Origin: Diphasiastrum complanatum
Taxonomy: Eukaryota > Streptophyta > Lycopodiopsida > Lycopodiales > Lycopodiaceae
DNA: 64,000 bases
Reading direction: 5' to 3'
Assembly: GCA_029204225.1 (NCBI GenBank)
Contig: CM055111.1
Span: forward strand, 25,105,874-25,169,873
Notes under the pieces: generated by a model
Told to the model about the DNA's origin: nothing
Database searches by the model: none
What the model saw: only the letters and a program-made list of their open reading frames with translations
Translations under genes and position numbers: made by a program
Part shown: positions 13,201 to 26,013 of the stretch, in pieces
Layout: the number at the start of each line of letters is the position of its first letter
Position numbering within the stretch: the stretch's first letter is position 1

Positions 13201-14400
13201 ATTTTAACTTTTAATCTGGGAGTACCATACTCCAAAAGTTAAATTAACATCACAGTAAAAATTGTCGGCAAATTCATTGTGGTTTCTTTTGTCAATTTAA
13301 ACTTATCTATAACCGGAAAATAATTTAGCCTTAGTAAAAACATTGTGACCAAATCTGACTGATAACTCAGTTTAATCAATTTACTAATCTAAACTGATTC
13401 CATAGATAACGGAAAAATGACCGAAATTTTGATTTTTTGGAAAAACTCAATTTATGGTTCATTCTATGGAATTCAAAAAATTCTGACGAAAATACGGTTA
13501 GTACAAAAGACAATCAAAATCGAAAAATCGAAATATTGTTTGATTCTTAATGTCACTAAACTAATGTCCAACTGGCATGCCAAGCACACTACATTGGTTA
13601 GAAAACGTCATTACGGAATTTTTTACGTAAACTTCAGTATTACGAAATTTGTCAACCAATATCACTGATTTGTGACCAAACCATCAGAGCACATGCGTAT
13701 GACCACTCAAATCGATTGTAAATCCCACATGCATGTCAAAATCACACTGAAAGTCAACATGCAATCAATCCATGCAAGCACAGTACCACAAATTAGGAAA
13801 ATGACTTGCATGCAATCAAAATAATTCAAAAGTTTACAAATCTCAGAACAGAGGGAGACCAAGTGAACAAGATGCTTGCAACATCATCCTACCATCTAGA
13901 TTTTACACACGAGAGATTAGAGCAGCCAAAAATCTGTAGTAGGGCACACTTTTTGTAGACCACCTAGACTTTACATGTGTAAACACCTCCCCAAGCCCAA
14001 AAGTGATGCTACCAACAATCTTAGATCATCAATTAGACTTCCATGAAATATTCATACTGATCCTAAGAAACAGTATAGGCTAAGAACGAAGATTTCTTGA
14101 TTTGTAAAAGTTAAAATAGCTTCAAACTTGATGGAGATGAAGCATAAGCCTCTGGCCATCAATTTACAGGTCTAATAGCTTGCTGGGAAGGTAAAAGGGA
14201 ATGCTAATCAGGCTGTAAGAGAATATGAAATGATATCCTTATGAATTTGGAGAGATCCATCCCCCAAAATCTCCAAAAATGGTCATTTTTGCACTTTTTT
14301 GAATTCCTCAAAAGCTCAATTGCTAGAATTTTTGGCTCTAACTTTAAGGACAGCTCCAGAAGACTTTTATTTATCTCTTTACAATCTTAGACTTTTGGTG
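10216..14400. other. AT-rich 4.2-kb stretch with no supported gene
   Basis: No credible ORF, LTR pair or RNA gene seen. At the left edge (about 10190-10255), read on the minus strand, a GGACAAAACC motif is followed by AAGGAGGAAAAAA and TGTTATGTCCATG. This resembles the pol end, polypurine tract and LTR start of plant gypsy chromoviruses, so part may be the non-coding remnant of one. A small local repeat of CGTCAATCATAA lies near 11085 and 11127. Otherwise unassigned. Confidence 0.5.
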
Positions 14401-14409
14401 TTGTTGATT

Positions 14410-15107
14410 GTGTTGTTGTGATTGCTGGTCTGAATCAGTTTGCTCAGCTTTTGTCTTCTTGTCCTTCGAATATTTCTTCTTCGGGATCTATCGCTTATTC
14501 AAATAGAGAGCGACTATCTTCGAATTCGATGTGGATAAGCTTTTCCTTCTTACTTCTTCCTACAATAAGCTTGCTCTCACCTTTTGAGAGACAGGTTAGG
14601 AGTATTATTGAGTAGCAATACTAGATTGTCGCAAGAGAGAGGAAGACTAGACAGAAGAGACATGTTAGCATCTTCATCTGATATTGGCGAACCTACTGCA
14701 ACTACCTAATTGAGTAGCTGTTTGAATTCATTTAGATGATCTGTGAATAAATTTCCTTCACTCATCTTGAGTGACATGAACTTCTTCCTCAAGAAGAGAC
14801 GAGTCGATACATATGTTGTTTCGTATAGACCAGTAAGAATGTCCTATGCCTCTTTGGAGCTGGAACAATTAGCTATGTGAGCTATTTGTGAACCTTTAAG
14901 ATTCAGAGATACAATGACAAGAGCTTTGCCATCCTTAGCTTTCCAAGCGGTCAACATGTCAGGTTCAGCTGGCTTGGCTATTGAACCGTTGATGTATCCC
15001 CAGAGTTCTTTTTCTGTGAGTATCATCTTCATCTTGAATTTCCACATGTGGAAGTCATTACTGTTGAACTTGTTGATCAAGCGGATTTTTGAAGATGTTC
15101 TTTCCAT
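14410..15107 (-). pseudogene. Copia K gag remnant
   Basis: Minus-strand Gag beginning MERTSSKIRLINKFNSNDFH at 15107, with WKFKMKMILTEKELW typical of the DUF4219/UBN2 Gag start. Further pieces follow in shifted frames (RKKFMSLKMSEGN, about 14780). Stops interrupt it, no zinc knuckle was found and no protease follows. It lies directly downstream of the PBS at 15165 and LTR K, so that LTR served this gag as a 5' LTR. Confidence 0.75.
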
Positions 15108-15164
15108 GATGAATGATCTAAGTATAGTAAAAGTTTCGAATACTAAAAGTAGTTTGGAACAAAA

Positions 15165-15176
15165 GCTCCGATACCA
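15165..15176 (-). promoter_or_regulatory. Primer-binding site of copia K
   Basis: Minus strand TGGTATCGGAGC, one mismatch from the usual initiator tRNA-Met site. A second PBS-like match (TGGTATCAGAAC) lies 66 bp further in at 15231-15242, so the LTR boundary here is ambiguous. Confidence 0.7.
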
Positions 15177-15180
15177 CTCT

Positions 15181-16487
<1,307 letters not shown>

Positions 16488-16507
16488 TCTCCCCCTTAAG
16501 TTAACTG

Positions 16508-17225
16508 CTATGAATCTGAACTACAATTGAGATTTATCATATCTACTAGGGTAGAATGTTTATCTCTAGACAATGGCTTTGTCAAAATATTAGCCATCAT
16601 ATTGTCTGAATGACAGTAACTTAGTACAACATCTTGGTTCTGAACTTTTTCTCTAAGAAAATGGAACTGAATTTCTATGTGTTTAGTTCTAGCATGAGTA
16701 CGTGGGTTCAAAGATAGAACTATGCAGGTCTTATTGTCGCACTAGAGTATTGTTGGATCGATCTGTGGGAATTGCAGATCCTGCAGCAGCCTCCTTAGCC
16801 AAATGATCTCCTTCATTGTTGATGTAGCTGGAACGTATTCAGATTCTGTAGAGGACAACGAAATGCATTTATGCTTTCTGTTGTTCCATGAAATGGGTCC
16901 TCCTACAAAGAAACAAATATAACCTGACGTGGATATTCTGGTATCCACGTCTCCTGCCCAATCGAAATCTGAATAGGTAGTCAGTGTGAGTGCAGCTTCT
17001 GTGTTGCCATTGTAACTCAAGACATAGTGCTTTGAGGCTTGAATGTACTTCAAAACTCTTTGCAGGGATTTCCAGTGTTGTAGGCCTAGATTGGACATGA
17101 ATTGTGACAATGTGCTTATAGCATATGCAAGATCAAGATGTGTGCAGATCATAGAGTACATGATAGAACCTATGACTGACTGATAGGAGTACTTGCACAT
17201 TTCTTGCTGATCTGCCTTCATTCTG
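16508..17225 (-). pseudogene. Copia K RT end and RNase H
   Basis: Minus strand. Includes YQSVIGSIMYSMICTHLDLA (RT connection), SDFDWAGDVDTRISTSGYIC and SSTESEYVPA (RNase H core, Asp and Glu present), then after a stop at about 16740 HARTKHIEIQFHFLREKV and ILTKPLSRDKH. A polypurine tract follows at 16489-16499, then LTR K. The RNase H type differs from that of A, C and D (GD..TR.STSGY versus GD.MDRKS.SA), so it is another copia lineage from the J sequence it abuts near 17240-17370. Confidence 0.85.
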
Positions 17226-17373
17226 GAAGTCTTAGATCTACCATCTTGAATTCACTAGACAAAGAAACTTTAACATTTCTTATGCCTTCACCATCATTTC
17301 CTGCCAATATGAAAGTACTAAAATGATGATCTTTCCATCATTACATTTGATGTACAAAGAAGGCTCATAAGAG

Positions 17374-20293
17374 CTAATCACAAAGCCAACAGAGTAGAAA
17401 ATCTTGTAACCTAGTGTACCAAGCTCTAGGTGCTTGCTTCAAGCCATATAGGCTCTTCCTTAAGTGGAAAACCTTGTCCTCCTCACCATCCTTGATGAAG
17501 CCCTCGGTTGCAACATATATATTTCCTCCTCCAAGTAGCCATTCAAGAAAGTATTTGTCACATCCATTTGATAGAGATTCCACTTGAATAAAGTAGCAAT
17601 ACAAATGATCAATCTAATGGTTACAAGTTTTGCTACAAGAGCAAATGTTTCTTCATAATCTATACCTTTAGTTTGAAGAAACCCCTTAGAAACCAATCTA
17701 GCTTTGTACTTACTTATAGATCCATCTTGATTGTACTTTAATCAATAGATCCATTTACATGCAAGTGGCTTTTTCCCATATGGAAGATGTACAAGATTCC
17801 AAGTTTGATTATCTATCAAAGCATCAAACTCTAATTGCATTGCATCTCTCCAAACTTGTGATTTACTTGCATCTTCATAACATGATGACTCTTCAAGCAT
17901 TGTGGTTAGAAAAGAGTAAGAGATAGAAGGAGTTGTGTCTTCCATGTGCTTCCCTTTCTCAAAGTATGTGAACCTTGAAGGCTCGGCCTTGCTCCCTGTG
18001 GATCTTCTCAGCTCCTTTGGAACTTGATTTTGATCTTCCAAAAGATCATTTTCAAGAGGCTCCTCCTTGTGTGTTGCAAGATCTTCATCACCTAAGAGAT
18101 TACATGCATTTGGAGACAACTTGTAACTTTGAGATTCATCAAGTAAGACATCCTTGCTAGCTTTTACTTTTCTTGAAATAGGATCAAATATCCTATATCC
18201 TGTGCTATTTTCACTATAGCCTACAAATATTCCTTTGAAGGAAGTTGCATCTTCTTTCCTTCTTGTTTCCAAAGGAATGTGGACATAACATATGCATCCA
18301 AATACTTTAAAATCTTTTACATTGGGCTTATTGCCAAACAAAGCTTGAAATGGTGAGATCCCACCAATAGCGCTACTAGGAAGCCTATTACATAAATAAT
18401 TAGCACAAGTTATGTCCTCCTCCCAAAAAGTGATGGGTAGAGATGCATCAAGTCTTAAAGACTTTGCTCATTCACAAAGACTTCTATTTTTCCTCTCGGC
18501 CACCCCATTTTGTTGGGGGGTGTAAGGACAAGTGAGTTCTCTCTTAATGCCATTGATCTCACAAAAGTCTCTCATCTTGTTGGAGATATACTCTCCTCCA
18601 TTATCACATCTTAGAACTTTAATGCAAGAACTAAGTTGTATTTTCATTAGAGACTTAAACTTTACAAAAGCTTCATACACAAGGCTTTTCTTAGGCAATA
18701 ATTCAATCCAAGTGTATCTAGTACAATCGTCTATAAAGGTCACATACATTAAAGCACCTCCATTACTTTCATGAGAAAATGCATGTACATCCGAATGGAT
18801 AAGATCTAAAGGTGAGGAAGATCTTGTTTAAGATCTCTTGTAGGAAGTCTTGTGTGACTTTGCAAGGCCACATGCCTCACACACTTTGCCACACTTCTTG
18901 AAAGCTTTTGGTAGGCCGAGAGCTAGCTCCTTTGATGCCATGGATTCCATTGATTGCAGATTAAGAAGGCCCAATCTTTTGTGCCAAAGCTCCACTTGAG
19001 TCAACTCCTCCCTAACCATATTCACACTTTCAATAGCCACATTAGCATCCAAATTAAAGAGCCTTCCTTGCTTAATGCCACTAGCTATGCACTTATCATT
19101 TTCAAGATGGAACACACTCCATTCTTGAAATGTACATCTAGTCCATTGTCCATTAATTGACCAACACTTAACAAGTTTTTTGTAATGGATGGAACATACA
19201 AAACATTATCAAGATCTATCCTCTTAGATGATCCTAAGCATAATGGAATAGATCCTATGCCATCTATCTTGCATTCTTGATCACTAGCAGTGTAGATTGA
19301 TTTCTTAGAATCATTACAAGAAAGTAGATTAGAGAAGTAATGCTTGTTGAATGACATGTGGGAACTAGCCCCACTATCAATCCACCATGTCTCTTGGCTT
19401 GATGTTGGTATAGATGCTACATGTGTTGAAGCCATCATCTTCTTCCTCCCCTTGTGCAAGATTGCCTTGATCTTCACTCCCTTGTGCATTTTTCTTCTTA
19501 TAACATTGGGAAGCAATGTGTCCTTTCTTCCCACAAAAAAAACACTTTAGTTTGGCTTTGTTCTTTTACTTCTCTTTGGAGGTAGATCCTCTGTCCTTTG
19601 CCTTGGCCTCTTTGCCTTGGATCTTCTTGAAAGGATGAGTCTTCTTTTTGCCTTTAGATGTGAAGTTTGCTTTCTCATCACCATTATGTAGTGATAAGGT
19701 CCCCATTCTTGTTTTGAGGTGTAGAAGCCTACTCTCCTCGGCCACAAGAACATTATGCAATTTTTCAATTGATGGAAGTTGTTCTTGAATAGCAAAATAT
19801 TGAACTAGATTAGAGAACTCATCTCCTAATCCTTTTAAAAATACTTGTACTAGTTCATTGTCTTGGATCTTCTCTCCTATAGATCCCAATTTTTTGTTCA
19901 AAGATTTTATCCTTAGGACATACTCTTGTCCATTTTCTTCACTTCCCCTCATGCTTTGCAAGATCAAGTTTCTTAGCATAAGCACTCTTGAAGTGTTATT
20001 GGATTCATAAATATTCTTTAGTAAATCCAAGCCTCTTTTGATGTGGTACAAGAAGCCACCTCCTTCAAGAGGTCATTGCTTACATTTAACTTTAAGCAAT
20101 GTAGGGCTAATCTAACCCTCTTCTTGTATTTTAGTTGTTCTTGGGCAGCTTGAGGCTCTTCCTCAACTCCTAAAACAATATCAAAGAGATCATGAACCAC
20201 TAGTAGTGATTCCATCTTTACTTTCCAAATGGAATAGTTTGTGGAAGTTAGTTTCTCACTAGATTTTAACATATATCCACCCATGGATGTCAT
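17374..20293 (-). pseudogene. Copia J gag-protease-integrase-RT (truncated)
   Basis: Gag starts MTSMGGYMLKSSEKL at 20293; a one-base frameshift lies near 20040. The zinc knuckle CFFCGKKGHIASQC (about 19499-19540) is intact, as is protease WWIDSGASSHM (about 19365-19397). Pre-integrase ELWHKRLG and CEACG lie near 18860-18990. Integrase keeps IHSDVH, the Asp of RCDNGGEY and the Glu of VAERKNR. A linker and RT start follow, with [11 protein letters not shown] (first catalytic Asp present) near 17560. RT stops around 17374 after [10 protein letters not shown], before YVDD, and joins RNase H of another lineage. Four or more frameshifts. Its PBS and LTR are at 20866 and 20878. Confidence 0.9.
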
Positions 20294-20865
20294 TGTGAAT
20301 GAAGCCTATGAGATACACAAAGATCTCTTGATAAACAATGATCTAAGAGAGATTTCTAGCTTTCAAAAAGCCTCTAATCTCAGCCCAATCAATCCTAGTT
20401 CAACTTGGATGATGGTATAATAGATCTACTTAAATATCCTAGCAAATCACTCCTCCAAAAATTGATTTTAGTTCAATTTTGTTTGATATTTCACACACTT
20501 AAGATCTGAACTCAGCCTTATAGATCTGATCTAATGCTTCAAAATAAATTTCTTCAATGACTCAAATTTTTTTGATCATTAGCATTCAATAGATTGAACC
20601 TAAATCTAGACAATGCACTAAAAACCTTGAATTTTGGACTAATATGCATTTTTTTTTTGTCAAAAATACTAATGGAAGTTAATTTGAGGGTTGCTGTATG
20701 GATCACACGTGTGGACAGTACTTCAGCTGCCCAAAAATCGATCTTGACCATAAATAATTATGATACCTCTCTCCTTGAACTCACCCTCTCAATTAGAACT
20801 CAAAAACAACACATTGTCAATGATTTCTCAAGTACTATTAATTATTTAGATCACTCTTAGACTTG
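20294..20865 (-). other. Copia J untranslated leader with CACACGTGTG palindrome
   Basis: Non-coding 572 bp between PBS and gag. The perfect palindrome CACACGTGTG is at 20704-20713, 152 nt from the PBS. Coding-strand flanks (AGTACTGTCC on one side, ATCCATACAG on the other) resemble those in leader H. Confidence 0.7.
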
Positions 20866-20877
20866 GCTCTGCTACCA
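20866..20877 (-). promoter_or_regulatory. Primer-binding site of copia J
   Basis: Minus strand TGGTAGCAGAGC, one mismatch from the initiator tRNA-Met site, abutting the LTR start at 20878. Confidence 0.75.
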
Positions 20878-21068
20878 TGTCAATTTTTAGAGAAAAAGGA
20901 CAATTACGATTGTATATATCAACCATTAAGAGTTATTGATTGCCTAATCCAAAGATCTATCAAGTTCTAGGTGTTAGATCTTGATCTAGATGCTTTACAC
21001 TATGATTTAAGCAAGAGCAATGGATCAAATGATTAAAAACATGGATGAGCGGCCTCACACGTGTGGAG

Positions 21069-21515
21069 TAGTATTGGGCGGGCATCAAAATTTTTGATAC
21101 CAGCCGGGTCAGGGTATTGTAATTTTTTAGAAAATGTAATACCAGTAGGGTATCAACATAAGGAGGTATAGGAGTTGTAGACTGGTATAGACCGGGCTAG
21201 TTACACAAGGGTGATACCAGCCGGTTATCAACCCGGGTATCAACATGTACGAATTGCTATAAATATATCATAATTTAAAATATCTAAGATATAAAAATAT
21301 ATATACTAAAAATAGTACTACTATTGATACCACGACAAAAATTCACAAAATCTCCCCAACCTAGGTATCAACATGAATAGTAAAATAGTTAATATTGGGT
21401 GTCCGATTCTAGACCCTGGTATTAGAAATCATATACCAGTTGGGTCGGTTTTTTAATACCATGTTGATACCCATTATTGATACCAGTCGTGACCCTATAT
21501 ACCCGGCCAACACTG
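21069..21515. mobile_element. hAT-type MITE (447 bp)
   Basis: Flanked by the perfect 8-bp duplication GTGTGGAG (21061-21068 and 21516-21523), the hAT signature length. Terminal inverted repeats TAGTATTGGGCGGGCAT and CAGTGTTGGCCGGGTAT (right end, reverse complement) match at 13 of 17 positions; the CAGTGTTGGCC form is hAT-like. No ORF, so non-autonomous. The interior holds eight copies of GATACC or its complement GGTATC, resembling the subterminal transposase-binding repeats of hAT elements. Removing it restores a CACACGTGTGGAGGACAG sequence in LTR J. Confidence 0.85.
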
Positions 21516-21670
21516 GTGTGGAGGACAGTACCAGTATGGCCTACAGAGAGTAAAGTACACAAACTTACAAATGCATTTCAATCATAAAACCTCAAGACAA
21601 ATGTGGAAAATACAAGCAAGACTAGAATCTGCCAATGTCACATCAACTTCTCATTGATTTGGTTGATCCC

Positions 21671-21677
21671 TTTATAG
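21671..21677 (-). promoter_or_regulatory. TATA box in LTR J
   Basis: Minus strand GATCTATAAAGGG, upstream of the J leader. The hAT MITE inserted about 155 bp downstream of it, inside the transcribed part of the LTR. Confidence 0.6.
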
Positions 21678-21799
21678 ATCAAGTACATTCACGAGCTGTG
21701 TACTGTCTAGCAAGCCTTCACACGTTTCAAGAGTGCCTGAAGCTTACATAGCTCATCATTATCCTTTTTTTCATCCCCAAATCTATGGATTTCATCAAA

Positions 21800-22318
21800 T
21801 AAGACATCACGACAAATGAATCAAAGCACTGAGGTTAGATAACGGGGGAGAATACATCTCCAATGAATTCAAGAACTATTGTCTTAACAACGACATTGAG
21901 CAACAATACATCACTTCCTATTCGCCTTAGTCAAATGGTCTTGCTGAGAAAAAGAACGGAACCTTAGTTGAATCGGCAAAGTGCACGTTACATGTGACAC
22001 TTTCGAAGAGCTTTTGGGCTAAAGTTGTTTCAACAGCAACCTATATTCAGAACAGATGTTTTAATAAAGGCCTCTCAAACAAAACACCATTCGAAGTTTG
22101 GACAGGTACCAAACCTTCTTTATCAAACCTACGAGTTTTTGGATGTACTACTTTTGCACAGATTCCTCGTGATCTCAGGAAGAAGCTCGACTTCTAGAGT
22201 ATCAAGTGTGTTTTCATCAGCTACACTACTTCATATCAAGCCTACAAGTGTTGGATTCCTTGAAGTCAATCAAGTTGGACTCAGATACAACGTCATCTTC
22301 TACACAGGTGACAAAAAA
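21800..22318 (+). pseudogene. Copia integrase fragment
   Basis: Reads RLDNGGEYISNEFK, then after a stop NGLAEKKNGTLVESAKCTLH, SKSFWAKVVSTATYIQN, TPFEVWTGTKP and RVFGCTTFAQIPRDLRKKLD. This is the distal integrase core and the start of the C-terminal region of a copia from the clade of Q. Both ends truncated; stops at about 21927 and 22195. Confidence 0.8.
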
Positions 22319-22386
22319 TAAAAAAATGACCAGTCGGGCCAAGATCAATATGCTGAAAGAGGAATCTCGACGGGGGCTGTTTTCAT

Positions 22387-23097
22387 CTAGTTGTAGCCGT
22401 TGAAGCCGTCCAGAAAATTGTAGGCTTCATCGCCAGCTACTCTATCGAGGACACTTTCCGTAAATGGTAAAGGAAAATGGTCCTTTTTGGTGATTGCATT
22501 AAGCGCCTTCAGATTCACACAGATCCGCATTTTGTCATTCTTCTTGGGTACTATAACTATCGGCGATACCCATTCCGTGTGCTCGATTTTGTAAATAAAA
22601 TCTACATCCATAAGCTTTTGCAACTCTTGCTTGATTGGTTCTGTATAATTTGGGTTGCAGCGGTAGTAACGGCTTACCTTGGGGACTGCTCCGTCCACCA
22701 AAGGTATGGTGTGTTGAGCTACTGTTGGCGGAATGCCCTTTAGATCACTATAGCTCCAGGCAAAACAGTCTTTATATTCCACCAACAAGGATCGTAGCCT
22801 CTTGAACTGCATGGGTATTAACTGCTCTCCCACATGCACTATCCTTTCTTCTTCTTCTGGTTCCTCAAGATTCATCAGCCATGTTCGCGTAGGTCCCTCA
22901 AAGACTTGTTCCACTGGTGCCTGACTTTGATCAGGTTCTCGTTGGGCTTGCGGCATCATGATTACCACGTCGTCCAATGTATAATTCTTGAAAGTATCAG
23001 GCATCTCGCAAGCACTTTCCAATGAGTCATGCAGGCGACATTCAAAGATTATTTGTAAAAATTTCTGGAAATTTTCTTGGACGATCTGTGCGTGCAT
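22387..23097 (-). pseudogene. Ty3/gypsy RT N-terminal part (inverted)
   Basis: Open minus-strand frame of 236 codons. The protease-RT linker (VGEQLIPMQFKRLRSLLVEY) leads into RT: CFAWSYSDLKGIPPTVAQH, EWVSPIVIVPKKNDKMRICV, NLKALNAITKKDHFPLPF and NFLDGFNGYN, which includes the first catalytic Asp. It ends immediately after that motif. The matching downstream half of a gypsy pol lies on the opposite strand from 23255, so the two look like one element disrupted by an inversion with loss of the RT palm centre. Confidence 0.85.
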
Positions 23098-23254
23098 GGA
23101 CCAGATTCAGAACACTTAGGTGCTACAAAAATGTCGTGAAAACCAGATCTCCCTAAATCCAGAAAAATGTCAATTCTAGGTGACACATGGCTTGATACTC
23201 GGCCATATAGTGTCAAGACACGGGATCGCCACAGATCTATGAAAGATTAGGATC

Positions 23255-25168
23255 ATTATTGATCTACCACCACCGGGGACGATCCGCGAGGTCTACATTT
23301 TCATGGGTCATGCTAACTATTATAGGATCTTCATTCTTGATTTTGCGGAGTTAGCCAAACCAATTTACAAGCTCACAACGGATCCACATTGAAATGAGGA
23401 AGCTCTAAAGGCTTTCCAGAAGATTAAGAATGCATTGGTCTCAGCACCAATCTTACGACCACCCAATTGGTCCACTGAGTTCCACGTGCATACAGACGCA
23501 TCGAAGTATGCAGTTGGAGCAGTCTTAACCCAGCCAGGTGAACACAAAAAGGATTTTCCAGTCCAATTTACAAGCCGACAGCTCAGTGATACCGAAATGA
23601 ATTATTCAACCACAGAGTGAGAAGCATTGGCAATGATGCATGCGGTTAAGAAGTTTCGACACTATTTGATGGCCACACATTTTGCTTTTTATATGGACCA
23701 TCAACCCTTGCTATATCTCGTTAATAAAACTTGCAACATCGGGAGAATCACCATATGGCTCCTTTTGTTGTTGGAATTTGATTTTCGGATAGTAGTTCGC
23801 AAGGAAAAACAACACTACATGGCAGATTATGTGTCATGAATCAAGGGAAAGGAGATTGCAACCCAACCCAACGATGAGCTGGCAGATGCTGTCTTATTTT
23901 ACGTGGATACAATACTAGAATGGGTTGTCGACATTGTTGAATATCTAATGCGGGGCCAACCAAACAAATCACTACCAAAGGCGGAATAGCGGAAATTGAT
24001 TTTGAAGGCTAGACCTTATCAGCTGATTGCCGGCCAGTTATACCGAAGAGGTCCAGATGGAATTCTTCGGCGGTGTATTCTTCCTCATGAGACCACCCAG
24101 ATCATTTCGCTTTCACATGAAGGCATGGGTGGAGGCCATTTTGCATCTGACATTATAGTTCGCAAGATCCTGCAATCAAGATGTTGGTGGCCAACGATTC
24201 ATAAAGACACGGAGGAATACTTGAAAAAGTGCGATGTGTGCCAAAGGGCAAGGAGACCAATGAGATTGAGCTATGATCTACTGCACCCAATCTTAGCCCA
24301 AGCACCGTTCAAAAAATGGGGATTGAATTATATTGGTCCAATTCACCCTACAGCAAGGAGTTCCCAGGCTCGATACATAATCGTAGCCACAGACTACCTC
24401 ACCAAATGGATCGAAGCCAAGGCAGTAAGAGCAGCTGATGCTAGGACCACTACCAAGTTCTTTTATGAAAATATCATTGTGCGCTTCGGATGCCCGGTGG
24501 AACTAGTCAGTGATCATGGAAGCCATTTCATCAACGAGACCATCAAGGTCCTGTTGGAGGAATTCTTTGTGATCCACAGAACCAGTACGCCTTATTATCC
24601 TCGTGGTAATGGGCAAGCAGAATCATCCAATAAGATCCTATGTAGCGTGCTCACGAAAACAGTTGAAGCTAGCAGATCAGATTGGGAACACAAGTTGCGT
24701 GTTGCACTGTGGGCATTCAGGACAGCATATAAAGGGAGCACTGATCAAACACCCTTCCAATTGGTATATGGTCAGGATGATGTGATGCCAGTAGAGTTTT
24801 TAGTTCCTTCATTAAGGATTGTCACCGCGCAACGTCTTAATGAGTCCAAATCTCTATAGCTACACCACGAAGATCTGCATAAACTCTGTGAAACACGCTT
24901 ACTAGCTGTGCATGCACTGGCAGCTGAAAAAGAAACACGCAAAGCTTGGCATGATCGTAGATTACAAAAGAAGGATCTTCGTTCAGGAGATCTAGTCTTG
25001 ATGTATAAAACCAAGGCGATCAAGGGGAAGTTAAAATTCACAGGCGAAGGTCCTTATAGGATCAAGGAAATTTTTAATCATGGGGCCGTGAACTTAGAAA
25101 AGCTAGATGGGACGCCATTCGACACACCCATCAATGGTAGTCGGTTGCACAAGTACTGGCCACCATAG
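23255..25168 (+). pseudogene. Ty3/gypsy RT end, RNase H and integrase
   Basis: Starts in the RT connection (LPPPGTIREV), continues through FHVHTDASKYAVGAVLTQPG (RNase H, Asp present) and QLSDTEMNYSTTE, then a stop at 23620. RNase H ends near KQHYMADYVS. Integrase begins with the HHCC finger (H-EGMGGGH, CDVCQR). In the catalytic core the first Asp is Asn (WGLNYIGPI, about 24328); the second Asp (SDHGSHF) and the Glu (NGQAESSNK) remain. The C-terminal region, after a stop at about 24858, includes LRSGDLVLMY and GPYRIKEIFN, and it ends HKYWPP. Five or so nonsense changes; dead. Confidence 0.9.
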
Positions 25169-25604
25169 TGAGACAGATCCAGATTGGGGATGGCACGTTA
25201 CAAAAAGCTAATATGCTCAGCCATCACCGCTAGATCTAAGGAGATCAAGCCAAATCAAGCTAAATCCATCAAGATTCAGCCAGATCTGGCAAGATCGGGA
25301 AAATCCATCAAAATCCAAGGAGGATCCAGATCTTGATAGGGTAAAAAAAAAAGCAGATCATCAGATTGACTGATGGATTTACTACCAAGAATCCATCAAA
25401 ACTTCTAGAGCACTACCAACAGTCAAATCAAGCCTGGATGAAGCTGATTACCAGTTTACAAAAGTTAAAAATCAGAAAATCTCGAGATCTCGTCAAAAAA
25501 CACTCTAAAAGAGCATTTTTTTCATAATTTTTTGAGATCCCCTGGGAGATAGCTCTTGAAAATTGGACAGTCACCAGATCTAACCTAGATGCATCCATGA
25601 AAAT

Positions 25605-25912
25605 CTCTGCGAGAGTTCCTGATGGAGGAATCATCATTTTTTATTGTATGCGAGAGTTTTCAGAAGCAAAATTTTCAGAACCCTCGCAGAGCATCAAGAT
25701 CATCTTACCAACTCTTGCAAGGTGCCAAAATGGAATCAGAGCAGTGAAATTAGCCTACCTACATGGTCTGATCTTGAAAATCCAATCACAGGAACAAGTT
25801 GTGCGAGAGATCACTTCCTGCGAGAGTTGAACCCTCGCAGACAGCCTGAACCCTCGCAGAACCTTCGCATAGCAGTCAAATCACCTTCTGAACTCTCGCA
25901 GACTTTCCTGAG
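25605..25912. repeat. Cluster of CTCGCAGA / TGCGAGAG words
   Basis: At least seven near-copies in both orientations (near 25610, 25646, 25683, 25803, 25818, 25833, 25848 and 25895) within about 300 bp, some preceded by GAACC. At 25818-25840 two copies face each other and could form a hairpin. Confidence 0.7.
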
Positions 25913-26006
25913 GTCTTAGAATTTTGTGAAGAAGGTGCTTGCCAAAATTTGGGTGGAACTGAACAAGGGAAAGTGAATTTCACCTAATATGCACTCTAAA
26001 TTCCAC

Positions 26007-26013
26007 TATATAA
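26007..26013 (+). promoter_or_regulatory. TATA box upstream of ORF-X
   Basis: CACTATATAAGGGCTG, a strong TATA consensus about 263 bp before the ATG at 26276. The start of transcription would fall near 26040. Confidence 0.6.

Larger units (their letters stand above)
20878..21790 (-). repeat. 5' LTR of copia J, interrupted by a hAT MITE
   Basis: Inner edge TGTCAATTTTT at the PBS. Without the MITE and one duplication copy it is about 460 bp. The part near the PBS resembles the LTR of G (31272-31735). A TATA box sits at 21671-21677 on the minus strand. The outer end is lost near 21790 against a copia integrase scrap. Confidence 0.65.

Noticed and set aside
20878-21790. hAT element initially read as part of the J LTR promoter
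   Set aside because: The 8-bp duplication and inverted ends show it is a later insertion; its GATACC words are not LTR features.
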